This document shows positions 24,523-37,700 of a DNA stretch of 64,000 nucleotides, piece by piece. This DNA is from Halichondria panicea. Its lineage: Eukaryota > Porifera > Demospongiae > Suberitida > Halichondriidae. The position numbers and the translations under genes were made by a program. The notes under the pieces were generated by a model. It ran no database searches and had not been told where the DNA came from. It saw only the letters and a list, made by a program, of their open reading frames with translations. Position 1 is the stretch's first letter. Every line of letters starts with the position of its first letter. The stretch covers positions 4,618,979 through 4,682,978 of the forward strand of contig NC_087383.1 in the NCBI RefSeq assembly GCF_963675165.1, in the 5' to 3' direction.

Positions 24523-25513
24523 GAGTGACTTTGAATTTGTGCTCCTATTGTACCATAATATCCCATTCTTCAATAGTAGCGTTTGGACATACTTGTACAT
24601 AATTATAGCTTTGTATGTGTTAAATGTTTTATATTTTACCCTACAGTGGATGATAACCTCTTCTCGTTATTAAATCTCGACCAATTTTGGTGTAAGTTTG
24701 AGTTTGTGTGTTGCACAGTTTACAAACATGGATACTGTAGTTGTATGTAGTTGTGAGCTTGTAATGGGCACAACTTTACATACTGAGGATCAATGGCAAT
24801 TCTGCATAGCAACTGTAATTCAATCAATTAATGTAACTCAGTTTTGTCATGTCTTCCAAGTTTGGGTATTTCCCTCATGTAAAATTCTAGGAACTGCATA
24901 CTGCGTATTTTAGGTTATCTATATCCGCATTAAATGTAATTATGTAGAAACTCTTGCCAGTACATTTAACAGTGTGATTTCCTTGTTGCCAGACCACCGT
25001 AACATCCCCTGTGTGTTTAAGTTTAGCACCGTGGTCATAAAAGGAAGTGTGTAGGGAATTTTCGTTGCCATTTAATTTTCCCTTGGGAATTTCACCCAAT
25101 CGACGTAAATACTGTGTCACTCTGTATACGACACTCTGTATACGACACTCTGTATACTGTATACGACATTGTTTGTTTGTTATGCAGGACAATCCAGGTT
25201 CTCATGATTCTCTGCAACGTATAATTATACTGAACAACCATTTCACCAATCACTTAATAATTGAACACCAGCTAGCTCCAATCATCTATATATTATTCCT
25301 TTTGAGACACTGGTGCTTCAATGTTATGACTTCAACATTCTTGTCTATTCTGTAATCAGCAGTTCTGCTCCTGATAATGTGTGGGGGGGGATTTTATATG
25401 GAGGGGGTACAATTATAATTATGTTGAGTCAGCAATTGCATGTAATAAGCTTTTTAGCCTAGCCTAGCCGGCAAGACGTACATACTTGTTCTAGCTTGCA
25501 TGCTGTGTACAAA
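24523..25513. other. PIAS 3' region and spacer; possible alternative last exon
   Basis: A good acceptor at 24640-24646 (ttttaccctacag) opens a frame reading DDNLFSLLNLDQFW that would be in phase with a donor at 24508 (CCTA then gtgagt). A second donor-like gtaagt follows at 24692. This could be an alternative PIAS C-terminus. The rest is AT-rich with a short gtatacgacactct tandem repeat at 25124-25165. No other gene is seen. Confidence 0.4.
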
Positions 25514-28500
25514 ATGGCTTTAGAGCCTTCGTTAACTAAAAACCACAGGAAAGATGGGCTACTGCAGAAGAGAATGAGCGAGTTTATGAGCAGTACAAGG
25601 CAACCAACGCAGGTGTCCGGTGATGGTAGCTGTGCTAGAACCGACAGTGGGGTCTATTTTGGTCAAAAGGCAACACTGAGCACTAGTGGCCGTAAGGTGC
25701 CCGTGGTTGTGGAGTCCTTTGGAAAAACAAATAGGTGAGTATCTTTGTATCATGGTGGTATTAGATCTAGCTCTATGTAGCTTCCTAAAAAGTACCCAGA
25801 CAAAAGGTTTGTTGTCCCTCGAGATACTAATTGTCTAGTCATTAGCTTCTAGTCCATGAAATCCTATATCACTACATGTAATTCAAACCCGCTAAGGTAG
25901 TGGTTTGCCATACAGTGTAGCCAAGAAAATGCCCTAAACTTTCAATTTCAATCTGTACATACGTACAGGCATTGGAATGTTCCTGTCAGTATGCCAGCCT
26001 TCTCAGACCTCACCCCAAATGGCAGTGACCCCTCCCCCCTCCGACTGCTTACAACTAGTGCTATACCCTCCAAATCATGTGACCATGAGGTGGAAACCGA
26101 CTTGGCTCGTGTGCATCCCAACTCAAACACAAACGGACGCATGCACCAAAAACTGTTCACCCTTCCAAATGGCGATACTAGCAGTGGTATTCGCAATCAC
26201 TCACCAAAGCTACCAAGCGTGCAAGATCAAGGACTGATGAAGCTAGGTATGCTACATTCAGGCAAAGATATGTTTTCAATAGATACGATTGGGAGATCAC
26301 GACCAACAGTTCTCTCATCACCTAGTGGTGGCGGTGACAGACAATTAGGAAGTTATTCTCCGTATACATGTATGTCAACATCGCCACCAACTTATATCCC
26401 TCTTCGCTCCGATAGACTCACATCCTCCACGCCCCTCACACCCTCACCAACATCCCCACACTCATCTCGCACATTTTTCATATCATACTTTGATCTTGTG
26501 GATACTGAAGTCAAATTCCTCGACCAGAACCATTCTTCTCGTGGTATTGTTAAAAAGGTATCTTCTAACAAAATCGCAACAGTTTTGAATTATTCTGGAA
26601 CTGAAGTAAAAGTCCCTTGCTCTGGTCTGAAACTTGTATCTCCTGCTCCCAAGGACAAGGTTAAGGTGGTGTGCTCAAACACTGGTACTTCGAAAATTCT
26701 TGGAAAAATTGGAACTTTGCTGTCTTTAACTGGAGATAGTGGTGTTGTTGATTTTTTGCCTTTCAATGGTGACGTCAGTCGAAACCTTGCCCAAGTCAAG
26801 TTATCCTATCTAGCCAAGTATCTCAAATTGAAAACAAAATCTCATGCTACTTTGCCAGCGACTACATGTGCTACATCTACAAATTCGATCTGGGGATCTA
26901 TAGTTTTGAATGGTGGGTCATATCCGTTTGCTCCATACCCCACACTCACAAGTGCCTCATTTCCAGGCGTGTTGCCAATCGTTGGATCCTCTAATCTCTC
27001 TCTCTACAATCCCCTTGCTCTGTCCAGCGCCATGTCAACTCCTAGTGGTAGCAGCATTACGTCATCGTTCAAGCCCTTTACACCATCCACCAACGACTCC
27101 ACTCGTAAACACAATTCAAACTTAGGTCTGCCCTTTTCATTTCAAATTCCACCTTTAAACTCATCAGGGAAGAATTACTCGTTTGGTAATTCGTCGCTTC
27201 AGCCAATCAGTCGAGGTGGTACATGTAGCAGTGATAGTGGTGGTAAAATGAGGAGACACTCCAGTAATGGCCGCCAGGATGTGGCCGAGACCATTGATCG
27301 TCTGCTGTCCAGTCAGAGGAGATACCATGCAAATAAAGAAGGTGGCCTAGTGTGTGTGTGTGTTTGTGATTATGTACATGTACGTGTAGCGAATACGTGC
27401 AATTGTAGAAAATGTGTACAGTGCTCCCTGTACAATGTATATATTATAATGTGTTTGTATGCATCCTCCCACGTCGGCCACGTAGAGTGGTTGGCCCCTA
27501 AACGTCCTGAAACGTGCAGTCTACACTGTATCTACCTAGTACAATGTATGTGTACAGCACTTATCTCGGTAACAAGCTTGTAATAAACATCATACCCTTC
27601 TAAAACACACGGTCATGTAGCCTCAATTTGGTTAGGATCGTCGAGTATAGAACACATTATAATAGCAAAGAATCTTCGTGTTGTGTACATTATACAGGCA
27701 GCTTGCCCTCAGGGGCTGCTCCCTTAGGTTTGAGCCTGCATACTTTATACAGAACAGTTATCGGTATCATGTATTACATACGTGTTCATTGCCTAGCAAC
27801 CAATGTAATATCAAGTTGATAGTGAGTGGTAGCGTCAGTAGGGTGGGGCAATGGGTCCAGAAGGCATTAACACGTACATGTATTGTAATAGTCAGTGAAT
27901 GTCTGGTGTTCTACCACAGATGATAGCAACACGGATGTGAAGGCTTCTTGTATCAGAGTGTCCCTCGTCTGTCCAGTGAGTTCTATGATATAGTTGTGAG
28001 AGACGTGCAAATGTACTGCAATTTTAGTGGGAAAGCTGTGATGTTCACTGTACATACACGAGTTATTAGTTTTTATTGTGACAGATTTTGCACATAAAAG
28101 CTTAGTCAAATAAATGCGAGCAAAAGCTAAGAAGCGTACCTTGCACGTGCAGTATGGTGACATGCACCACTGCCATTTTCAAAGCCTTGTGACTGTATAC
28201 TTATCAAATAATGATTATATGATTTTCATATTACGATCTACAGTTACATTGCCCCTGTTGTTGGTGTGTTTCAATGTTTATACATACAGTATACTACTAC
28301 TGTACTTTTCACACAATTTGTACAACATCTGGTTGTGAGACGCTAACAGCTGGAAGTGTTTAGCACTTCAGTGCTCTAGTTCAATCAGACTTATACATGT
28401 ACTCTTACATGTACAGCCTTTTAATTGACAATACTTCCCTTTCTTGCAGATCAGCCAGAAGAGACTAATATACCCTTCAAGGTGAGCTCCTATTTATTAT

Positions 28501-31218
28501 AGCTATTATGTATTATTAAGCATCATGTTATTACCGTATATCTTCTAATTTATCGGACACTTCTAATTACCCGGACACTCTTTTGGGCAATTTTCGTTGT
28601 TCTAATACAACGGACACTCCAGTACTTTAATATTACATTTGTTCTAAATATCCGGACAATACCTTGAAAAGTTGAGTTACCATTCATAGACGGCAAGTAA
28701 GACTTGGAGTGCTGCAGTTAGATAGCTTTGAGTAGCTAGTTTTAGATAGTTAGTGCAACTATTCAGTCGTACCTTGTTCTATTAAACTTAGCTAGCTCGC
28801 ATGCAGCTGCTTGCTTGTTCTAATTATTCCGGACACTTCGCATGCTCTGTTCCAATTATGCCCGGACAATTTCCAAAATAATTATTTTTTGCTGTCCGAT
28901 AAATTAGAAGATATACGGTAAGTTTTCACTTCAATACTCTAGACTATTGTCATGAATGATATTGCTCACTTTCAGAGGGTCCCACTGCAAGCACCTCCAG
29001 TGTTTTGATGCAGAGGCTTACATTCTGATGAACATACATCACAAGTGAGGCTAGCTGCCATTGTCATTATTATGTACACTTCACTGTCAGGGTGTCATAC
29101 AGGGGGGGGGGATATCCCCCCTCTGGCTCTAACCCCCCCCCCTTACTAGTTGTATGGCTGAGTGTCCATAGCCGGCAATTTTTCTGCCAACGCATGCCGT
29201 ATTTCCCCTCTACTTCAAAATCCTGTATGACACCCTGGCTGCGCACATGTTATTGTTGTTTGCTGTATCAAGTTTCGAACTGTATGTACAGTTTACTGTT
29301 TTTCAGGCTCAAGGCCAGAGTGAAGCAAGCTAATGGCCGGTCGATTATACAGCCCCTACCCAACAAGAAGTGGCACTGTCCCATCTGTCTCAAACACGTC
29401 CCTGAGAGTCAGCTCTACATTGACAAGTGAGTTCTCATTGTTGGTATTTAGTGCATGTACATTAATTTTATGTAAATGAAAGACTTTGCCGATTATTTAT
29501 GTTTGTTGTATTTCCCATGTGGCACTTGTGGCTGTGTAACAACATTATATACCGTATACATGTAGCACGAAGTTTTCGAGGGGCTTAATTTTTGCTGATT
29601 TCGTGGGTTAGCAATCCTAACAAAAATTAAGTCCACAAAAATTTTTCTTTAATTAGAGCTATAACATGCAAAGATTAAAGGTGTGGCTTCCGGTAAGCAG
29701 TCATTCCACGAACATTGCGCAACGAAATGCTTTTAGAGGCCATTCCACGAAATGTAAGTGCCTCGAAAAGTTTGCGCTTATAGCTCTTTTACTTATTGTG
29801 TGTGTGTGTGAATAGTACATGCCGTATTTACTTGATTAAACACCCATCTCGTTTAAACGCCCAGGGTAAAAGCTCTGTCTTTGTCAATAAACGCCCATCT
29901 TAAATAATCGCCCATATATGGGGCGTGGCACTGTGGGTGAAGCTGAAATAGCACATGGAACCCAGTTGCAAGCGTGGCAGCATAGAATAAAATACTTTTT
30001 ATGATGTAGAGAGAGAGATACCGACACAGAGGGCACTCCTATGACTTAAATTTCAGCTGAAAAATAGATTTCAGCTGAGACAGCAGCCCAAGAAGAGCAC
30101 AATAACTGCTGCTGTGCAAGAGTTTTGGAGTAGACATAACAATAAACGCCCTCCTGGATTAAACGCCCTCCTCGTTTAAACGCCCCCTCTAAAGACTTCT
30201 ATCTGAAATAAACGCCCGGGCGTTTAATCAAGTATATACAGTATACTGATTGTATATCACGCATCCTACCCCTACCCCTACCGTAATTGGGCGTGGCCCC
30301 ACCCTGGACACTCATTAGGGTTGGGCATCACTGCAATGTCAGGTTTTGTTTCAGTCTTAGGGTGTGGCTAAGCATGAATAATTATGATTAATCCCAAGTG
30401 GGCAGTAACGGCAAAGCTCAGTTAGAATGCCACTACAAGAGTCAATTTGCATGCCACTAGCTCTAACTGACCTGGCGTGTTCCTGATCAATGGCTTGTCT
30501 ACTATTGGTTGCATTTTGATTTAACTAAGAGAATTACTAATTACTGGCTCGTTCATTAATGAGCCACGCCTTCAGCAATTGAACGCTGCAATCTGATTGG
30601 GCTGCAACATTTCTGCAGCAGGAACAAAACCTGACATTGCAGTGGTGCCCAACCCTACGTGAGCGTCTAGAATGGGGCCACACCCAACTACACCTACCCT
30701 AGATTTCAAATGGTTGCCCATTATCAACCAACATCATAATTGGCGATTGTCCAGTGTTGCCACAATTCAATCATACTCTTTCCCTCAGATCTTTGATGAG
30801 TGTGGTGACGGAGATGGGGGACTCTATGATGGAAGTGGAGCTGAGTGAAGATGGATCATGGCAGCCATACAAAAGTGAGTAGTTCTTTGTGGTACGGGAA
30901 ACTGGTGTTATTACAATTTTGAGTGAGCGAATGTATGCACATTTGAAAAATGAGTAGGCTGGTGGGTTTCTTAGAGAAGAAGAGCGTGGCCTTACAATGT
31001 GTACATAAACTTTCACGTTGTCAATAACAATAATTAGTACAGCCATGCTTGTAGTAGTACTGCTGCAATGAAGATTAACTATGTTATAAAATTGGGAGAG
31101 CATGTACCTCGTCCTTTGCATGAATGCCGGTCTGAGCCGCCCTTATGTCATAATTGAGTTACATTTCTTCACTGCAGAGGTTGTGGTGGACGTGATAGAC
31201 CTTACTGCTGATGATTAG
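25514..31218 (+). CDS. SP-RING (MIZ-type) protein with SPT5-like KOW pair
   Basis: Eight exons: 25514-25734, 25969-27341, 27920-27975, 28450-28481, 28976-29044, 29307-29426, 30789-30874 and 31178-31218; 665 residues, all phases consistent. The first 250 residues are Ser/Pro/Thr-rich and disordered. Residues about 252-362 (26501-26832) resemble the last two KOW domains of the elongation factor SPT5: SSRGIVKKVSSNKIATVLNY, then KDKVKVV, GTLLSLTGDSGVVDF and QVKLSYLAKYLK. The SP-RING follows at about residues 540-625 (CKHLQCFDAEAYILMN, then WHCPICLKHVPESQLYID). It has an 18-residue basic insertion between its halves compared with the PIAS next door. The final exon encodes KVVVDVIDLTADD, a textbook SUMO-interaction motif. 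A SUMO ligase role acting on transcription complexes is an inference. SAP and PINIT are absent. It lies directly downstream of PIAS and probably arose by duplication of the SP-RING half. Confidence 0.9.
27342..27919. other. intron of SP-RING/KOW gene, nothing recognised
   Basis: The intron starts at a gtggcctag donor and begins with a TG-rich tract. The upstream frame remains open for about 80 codons into it, but the joined exon at 27920 completes the split Asp codon and continues the SP-RING. The read-through is therefore regarded as intronic. Confidence 0.5.
28532..28920. mobile_element. TACCGTATATCTTC MITE
   Basis: This 389-base element has ends taccgtatatcttctaattt and aaattagaagatatacggta, and internal repeats of ccggacac/ggacaat. 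The flanking dinucleotide is TA. It lies in an intron of the SP-RING/KOW gene. The terminal TACCGTATA is shared with three other MITE families in the window. Confidence 0.9.
29086..29241. mobile_element. small MITE with CAGGGTGTCATACAGG ends
   Basis: The left end is cagggtgtcatacagg, the right end cctgtatgacaccctg, with G and C homopolymer runs between. The similar hairpin at 47078-47126 (catacaggg / cccgtata) may be a relative. It lies in the intron before the exon at 29307. Confidence 0.65.
29550..29783. mobile_element. TACCGTATAGCGC MITE, diverged copy
   Basis: The copy matches the elements at 17475 and 22908 through their length (gtttagcaatccta-like and ggtaagcagtcattcc text), but its outer ends have drifted (taccgtatacatgtagcacg; gcgcttatag). 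It lies in the intron between 29427 and 30788. Confidence 0.8.
29820..30243. mobile_element. MITE with TTTACTTGATTAAACGCCC ends, copy 1
   Basis: The terminal text gtatttacttgattaaacac is mirrored by gcgtttaatcaagtatatac at the right. Multiple aaacgcccNcct motifs occur inside. A second copy in inverse orientation is at 36321-36746. It lies in the 1.4 kb intron 29427-30788. Confidence 0.85.
30280..30712. mobile_element. inverted-repeat element with GGGCGTGGCCCCA ends
   Basis: Left arm text (attgggcgtggccccaccct, agggttgggcatcactgcaa, tgtcaggttttgttt) recurs inverted at the right (aacaaaacctgaca, ttgcagtggtgcccaaccct, ggggccacaccca). The arms are about 90 bases and imperfect. It adjoins the preceding MITE in the same intron. 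Confidence 0.75.
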
Positions 31219-31414
31219 TACTAATAACTGTATGTCTGTGTTTGTGTGCTCTCATGCATCTTACCTTTCAATTCTTCTTTGTTATATATAGACATAATCT
31301 TATATTTATTAACGTTTTTTAGCGGGAACTGTGTCTATTATTTCGTTGCCATTTTTGCAAAAATGTGTTATGAGCAAATGAATCCTTTCATTAGTCTATA
31401 TTGTATCAGAAGTA

Positions 31415-31446
31415 CTCCTAGCCTCGATGCTTGGAATTGAGGCTAG
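31415..31446. repeat. short CTAGCCTCGAT palindrome
   Basis: The text ctagcctcgatgcttggaat followed by tgaggctag forms a fold-back. It matches the outer arms of the 90-base palindromic element at 57852-57941 and may be a deletion derivative of it. It lies in the spacer between the SP-RING/KOW gene and TFIP11. Confidence 0.5.
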
Positions 31447-31730
31447 CTACTTCTCTACCCTAGCGCTTCTCACAATAATTATGTAGTGTATATCAACACA
31501 AGACTCTCTGGCCCACTTCGGATCTCACAAAGAGGTTCTACACTGAATACACAAACCTAGCTTTCTTAGGTGCCGATCATTACATTCATTACAACATCTT
31601 CACATTAGGACGTCATAAACAAATTTAGTGTTTTGGACCTCTGGTTTTTAACAATTGGACATACGATCTTTACCAAAGCACATGGAGCTGGAGGGAGGCA
31701 GTTTTGTAAACTTTATATAGATAGATAGTC

Positions 31731-34700
31731 ATGCAGTTTGACTCAGAAGAGGAGATGGAGCCATTCGAGCTCTCTGAGAATGAGTTCAGACGAGGTCCTA
31801 AGAGAAGTCGCAAGCAGCAGCGAGAGGATAGGATATACGGACAATGGGCAGAGTATGACTCTGATGAGGAAACTAGCAAGTAATGCTTTCCAGAATTAGA
31901 ACTACATGTAGGGGATGATTTGCAGTTTGGTACTGCTTTTACAATCTCCCTATCATTTTGGTTTTTGGGTATTAAACCGGGTCGGGCCCTGTTTGTAGTA
32001 CCGTACCGTCTTTGTTCTATTAATTTGTACAGCATCAATTAGAAAATGGTGTACATTTGAAATGGTGGTGGAGCTAACAAAAAATCGCATTATAGTTACC
32101 TGGTTGTCTTGCATAATTATAGTTTCATCTGCACTCGTCATGTTTCAACTGGAGGAGCTGGGTATGGGTCACTTATTAAAAAGCTTCTCAATACACAACA
32201 CACAGGGACAAAGTTGTATTCTATTGAATGTGTCAGCAACAGCAGCATTTAACTGAGCCTGGCTTGCAGACTACTACCGTATAGTGCGAAATGTTCGGGA
32301 TACTTAAATTTCGTAGAATGACCTCTAAAAGCATTTAGTTGACTGCTTACTGGAAGCCACGCCTTTTAATCTTTGCACGTTATAGCAGATAAAGAACAAT
32401 TTCGTGGAATTAATGTTCGTGTAGGATTGCTAACCCGCGGAAATTTCACGCTATACGGTATGTGCTGTATGAAACTATGCTCTGTATTGGTTTTGGTCGT
32501 GTTAACTAATTAACTAAGCAAAATACGGAAAATAGAACAAATAAAACTGACAGTTGGTTCTTCTATTGGAGTGGTCCTGTAATTATGAAGACGGTACATG
32601 CTCCTGCTTGCTTGTTTGACGGCTTTACCTCACTGTCACCATGCACACGTACGACATTATCTATGCTCGCTTCATTCAGCCTCAATGTTTAACATTCTCT
32701 AGTAAAGTAGACAAGAGATTTAATAGCTAGCATACTGCTAATATTTTCATCTTTATGGATTAGGGGTGTGCCTGTATACTCTGACTACTCTAACTTTGTG
32801 AAGGGAGACAAAGGAGCTGATGCCAAGGATGGCAGTGGGGAGTCTGATGGAGACACTCAGGTGGGTGTGTATCGGGGGGGGGGGGGGGGGGTTGTATCAG
32901 TGAGGTGGATATACATTGGGGAAGTCTGATAGAGACACTCGGGTGGGTGTGTCAGTGAGGTGGATATACAGTAGGGGAGTCTGATGGAGACACTCAGGTG
33001 GGTGCGTGTCAGTGAGAGGGGGGGGGGGGGTGTATCAGTGAGGTGGATATACATTAGGGGAGTCTGATGGACACACTCGGGTGGGTGTGTATCAGTGAGG
33101 TGAATATACAGTAGACCCTCGCTAATCCGGCTCTCTGAATTATGGTCACCTCGATGTACTGGCCATTTCATTTGGCACGGATTGCTAGCTATGTCAATAC
33201 TATAGAGATACAAAACTTGCCCTGAAATGCGGCCACCTCGCTATTTTGTGTACTTGTCAGTTCTGACAGTCCTAAACTAGTTATCAAACCAGATATATTT
33301 TTTATGTACTTTTGTATGTATAATACGGTCGGGTAGAACGTTTTAGATGTGGTTTGCAAATGTAAATAAGGTTACACTCGAAGTAGCTGTCAGCATAATG
33401 ATTCATATCCAGCCATTGGATATGAGGTAGGACTGCGAACTAGCCGTGGCCACTTTCTGAAATGCAGCCACCTCGCTAACGCCGCCAAACTGCACTGTCC
33501 TAAAGATACAGTATACAGCCAAGAGCTGTAGATTTGTGTTGATTTTGACCTTTATACTGTTTTTTTTTATAACTTTGTCATGTTTCACTGAAATTCATAA
33601 CCATTGGATTCCTTGTTAAAAAGCTCTTCTTTCTCTATATGCTGTAGAGCTGATAAGATCCTAAAAGTTAGCATTGTCCATGTAGAAGTCGCTAGCATAC
33701 TTGTCAACCACATAATGAAGCATAATTGGCCACATAACTTCCGGGGCTGAAACTCAATGCAAATAGACTTTAGTGTAGTGTCTGTAGTATTGACTGTGTG
33801 CATATTAAGTCTTTGCCATCAGTTCAAGCATGTTTTTCTTTCCAGAATTTGGATGAGGAGGCGAAGGTGATTCTGGCAGGCTATGATCAGCGTCAGATAT
33901 CAAAAGGCGGGGACGAGGCCAACATCAGGGGGTTTAAGTCTGCTGCTCTCAACAAGAACAAGAATTTAGGTATGCAAAGTACTTTACCTCTCTTGAGTAT
34001 TTACAGGAGTAACACATGCATATAAGATCTTAGAGCACTGTAGCGCTAATGGTTGACACTAAAATTATATTACCGTATAACAGGTAATTTTAATTCCATT
34101 CTAAATATTCGTACAGCTCAAATAGTGACGTAGATTCTATTGCGCAGAATAATTTCGTAGTTCTAAATTTTGGTAATGCTCTAAATATTAACAATTCCTC
34201 CCTGGGGAACTTATACATACATGTGTAGCATGTTTCAAAACTGTATACTATATACTGTATACATGTAGCTATTACTTCACATGTGTCATTTTCTTGTTGT
34301 AGGTGCGTTTGAGAGCACAAAGGCTCCGGGACCTGCTACTACAAGTGTGAAGAAAGCCAAAAAACAGCCTCAAAAGTGGACCACACCATCCACTGGCAAG
34401 GTCATAGAGAAGGACTTCGGTAGATGGGAGAAGCATACAACAGGTGCGTGTACCTAGATCTTACAAGTGTAGCACAAGAAGTGTATTTTGGTCACATTTG
34501 TATCGTATCTAGTGGATACTTTTCGTGGGGTAAATTATTCGTTATTTTCGTGGGCAAGCTGACTTCCACAAAAACGTAGGTGTGGTTTACCGGAACGCAT
34601 GCAATGCAGTGCAGGCAATGAAGTCAATTTATTTTTACTCACGAAATCACCGTGTTTGAGTTTAACGAATTTTTTACCCCACGAAAATGACCTGCTATAC

Positions 34701-37700
34701 GGTACTAAACAACATTTACTATGTGACAGGATTTGGTAGCAAGATGTTGTCCAAGATGGGCTGGCGAGCTGGTCAAGGTTTGGGTTCAAAGGGCGCTGGT
34801 ATCGTCAATCCGGTTAAAGCAACCAAGCATACAGATTTCGGGAAAGGATTTTCTCACATGCAACTTAAAAAGGTGTACATGTATATGCAAGGTTGTAACC
34901 AAGTACATCTACATGTATACCGTACACCTCGTAAAAATTTTGCCCATCTCATCTTTTGCTACAAACTTCTTGCACAAGTGTTTTTGACACGAATTATGCC
35001 CAGGGGCACCCAAAAATAATAGTTTGAGCATGCTCATTAGATCTACATTAGTCTAACATTTGTAATTATGCTATTCATGAAAATGTACAATCATGCACAG
35101 GCCAAGATACTAAGTCGGTGGACAATAATGTACTGTATGTCTACATGCATATTGAAGCCTGGTAGATTGAGCATACAAAGTTAACAGTTGTGGGTATACT
35201 GGGTAGTTACAATTACGTGTGTTAATATCCAGCAGTCGACAGCAGTGGTAGATTCTGAAGATGAGGAGGAACAGAAACAATTTGAGCAAGAGTTACAACA
35301 ATGGAAGAAGACTGAGGTGTGTAGGGATACCCTTAATGTAGATACTGCTCCTTCATTGTGTACACATATGCAAACAGGATCATTCCAGAACATCAAAGCC
35401 GAAGTACGTATTCAAAACGGTGGATGAACTCATGGTATGTCATTCATTTGTTGTCCTAAGTAATCTGTTGTTTTTGATGTTGTCCACAAGCCAAAAAAGT
35501 CTAAGTTATGTGCAACATAATTATTATAATGTATATATACATGTACATCATCACTATAATGTACATAATTATTATGCCATGACCTCAACAACCAGGTAAG
35601 AACAGGATAATGTTTCATGCAGAAGTCAGGCAAGGCTGTGAAGTCCCGTGGTGGGGTACGGGGTCCGTCAGTTAAAGTGATAGATATGACCGGACCACAG
35701 CAGCGTGTTTTGTCCGGCTATGAAGATATCCATGACCGCCACTCACGACCTGACGAGGGACCTCAACAACCAGGTAAGAAGATGAACACCTCTTTGTCAG
35801 TTTGTTAGAAAACTAAGTATTTGTGATTTACCGTGGCCAATATCTAACCCAATACCATGTCCAGTATGTGGCTAAAGTTTACCTCGCTTCCCCTAAAATA
35901 GGCTCCGCCCAGAAATTGTTCCTGCCCGAGCTCCTTCACAACGTACAGCTGCTAGTGGATCGGACAGAACAGGACATTCTCAAGAGTGATCGTCGTCTGA
36001 GGCACAATCGTGACTTGATAGTCAATTTAGGTTATGAGAAGGAAGAGCTGAGAAAAGAGGTGGTGGAGGAGGAGATTCAGATTGACAAGCTCTCGGAGAT
36101 CCTCGCCTTGATTGACATGTGAGTGTGTTAATTGGGAAGGGGTCCACGTACATAGAATAATGATTCTAATAAGTAGTATATATATACTACTATATATAGT
36201 GTCTTTAGTATAATTATTACCATAGATAGAAGATTGCAAGGCAGTTCCTGACTCACCTAAACTGTGGTCCTGATAGATATAGTCACTTTATTATTAGCAT
36301 TTGCGCTGCATGTTTTAAACTACCGTATTTAAACACCCGGGCGTTTGTTTCAGATCGAAGTCTTTAGAGGGGGAGTTTAATCCAGGAGGGCGTTTATTGT
36401 TATGTCTACTCCAAAACTCTTGCACAGCAGCAGTTATTGTGCTCTTCTTGGGCTGCTGTCTCAGCTTAAATCTATTTCTCAGCTTAAATTTAAGTCATAG
36501 GGTGCCCTCTGTGTCGGTATCTCTCTCTCTGCCATCGATGCATCATAAAAAAAGTATTATTATTCTATGCTGCCACGCTTGCAACTGGGTTCCATGTGCT
36601 ATTTTAGCTCCACCCACAGTGCCACGCCCCATATATGGGTGATTATTTAAGATGGCGTTTATTAACAAAGACAGAGCTTTTACCCTGGGCGTTTAAACGC
36701 GATGAGTGTTTATTCAAGGAGGGCGTTTAATCAAGTAAATACGATATGCACGTATGAATTGTAGGAAGAAAAGTTGCTGACTATGAGAGCCAGCACCACT
36801 TGATGACCAACCTTATCAGTCCATTAGTGGCTTTCTAAATTATCTGCTACAAAAATAATTTAGCAAGAGCCAGACAGTTAATTTCCATGGTCATTTTCGT
36901 GCACATCAGCATTTGAGTTACATGTTTCCGTTGTACCAAGGGCGTATAAAAGAAGAGAGGGCATGCAACTCCACTATCAGTACACATAGCTAGCAGAGTT
37001 CAAACGTGGGCGGAGGAATGTGTGCATTTGCATGAAGTGCTAAAAATAGAAATTTCTATTTTTAGCATTTCATGCACAGTCATGCACATTCATCCGCCCA
37101 CGTTTGAACTCTGCTCATATAAGAGTTGCATGCCCTCTCTTCTTTTATACGCCCTTGGTTATACTATAATATAATCGCATTATCAATTCCTTTATTTTAA
37201 TTGTGTACGTGTATATGAAATTTAATTATAATTACTTACAAAAAGTTAATACAGTGTACAAATCTATAGTTTTCACATCCATCCGAATGAACTAGTGTAC
37301 CGTTTCAATGTTCTAGCGTCACATACTAACACGTTAATAATTATGATAATAACAAATACAGTACTGTTAGTCTTCAAGTTTGGAAGTTATAGTTATTTGG
37401 TGCATATCACACAGTTCAGCTCTTTAGTTGAGTTGTAAGGAGGACAGGGCAGTGTACCACACCCAGCCTCGACGTGAGTGAGTCCAAAAATAAAATCATC
37501 AGGGGTTTCACTTCCAGGAAGAGATTCTTGATCCTCGTCAACACATTCAAATGTACCACGACCATCACCTACAAGTTTTCCGTACATTGTGTACATAGTC
37601 ATGATGTATCCACGATATTCGAGTGTCCATGATGACGGGCAGGTTGCTTTAGCTGGGATCATCAGCTTCATAACACGGGTGGAGACTTCACATACAGCAC

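Noticed and set aside
32857-33213. Minus-strand 118-codon Pro/His/Thr-rich frame
   Set aside because: It reads the minisatellite and poly-G tracts after TFIP11 exon 2.
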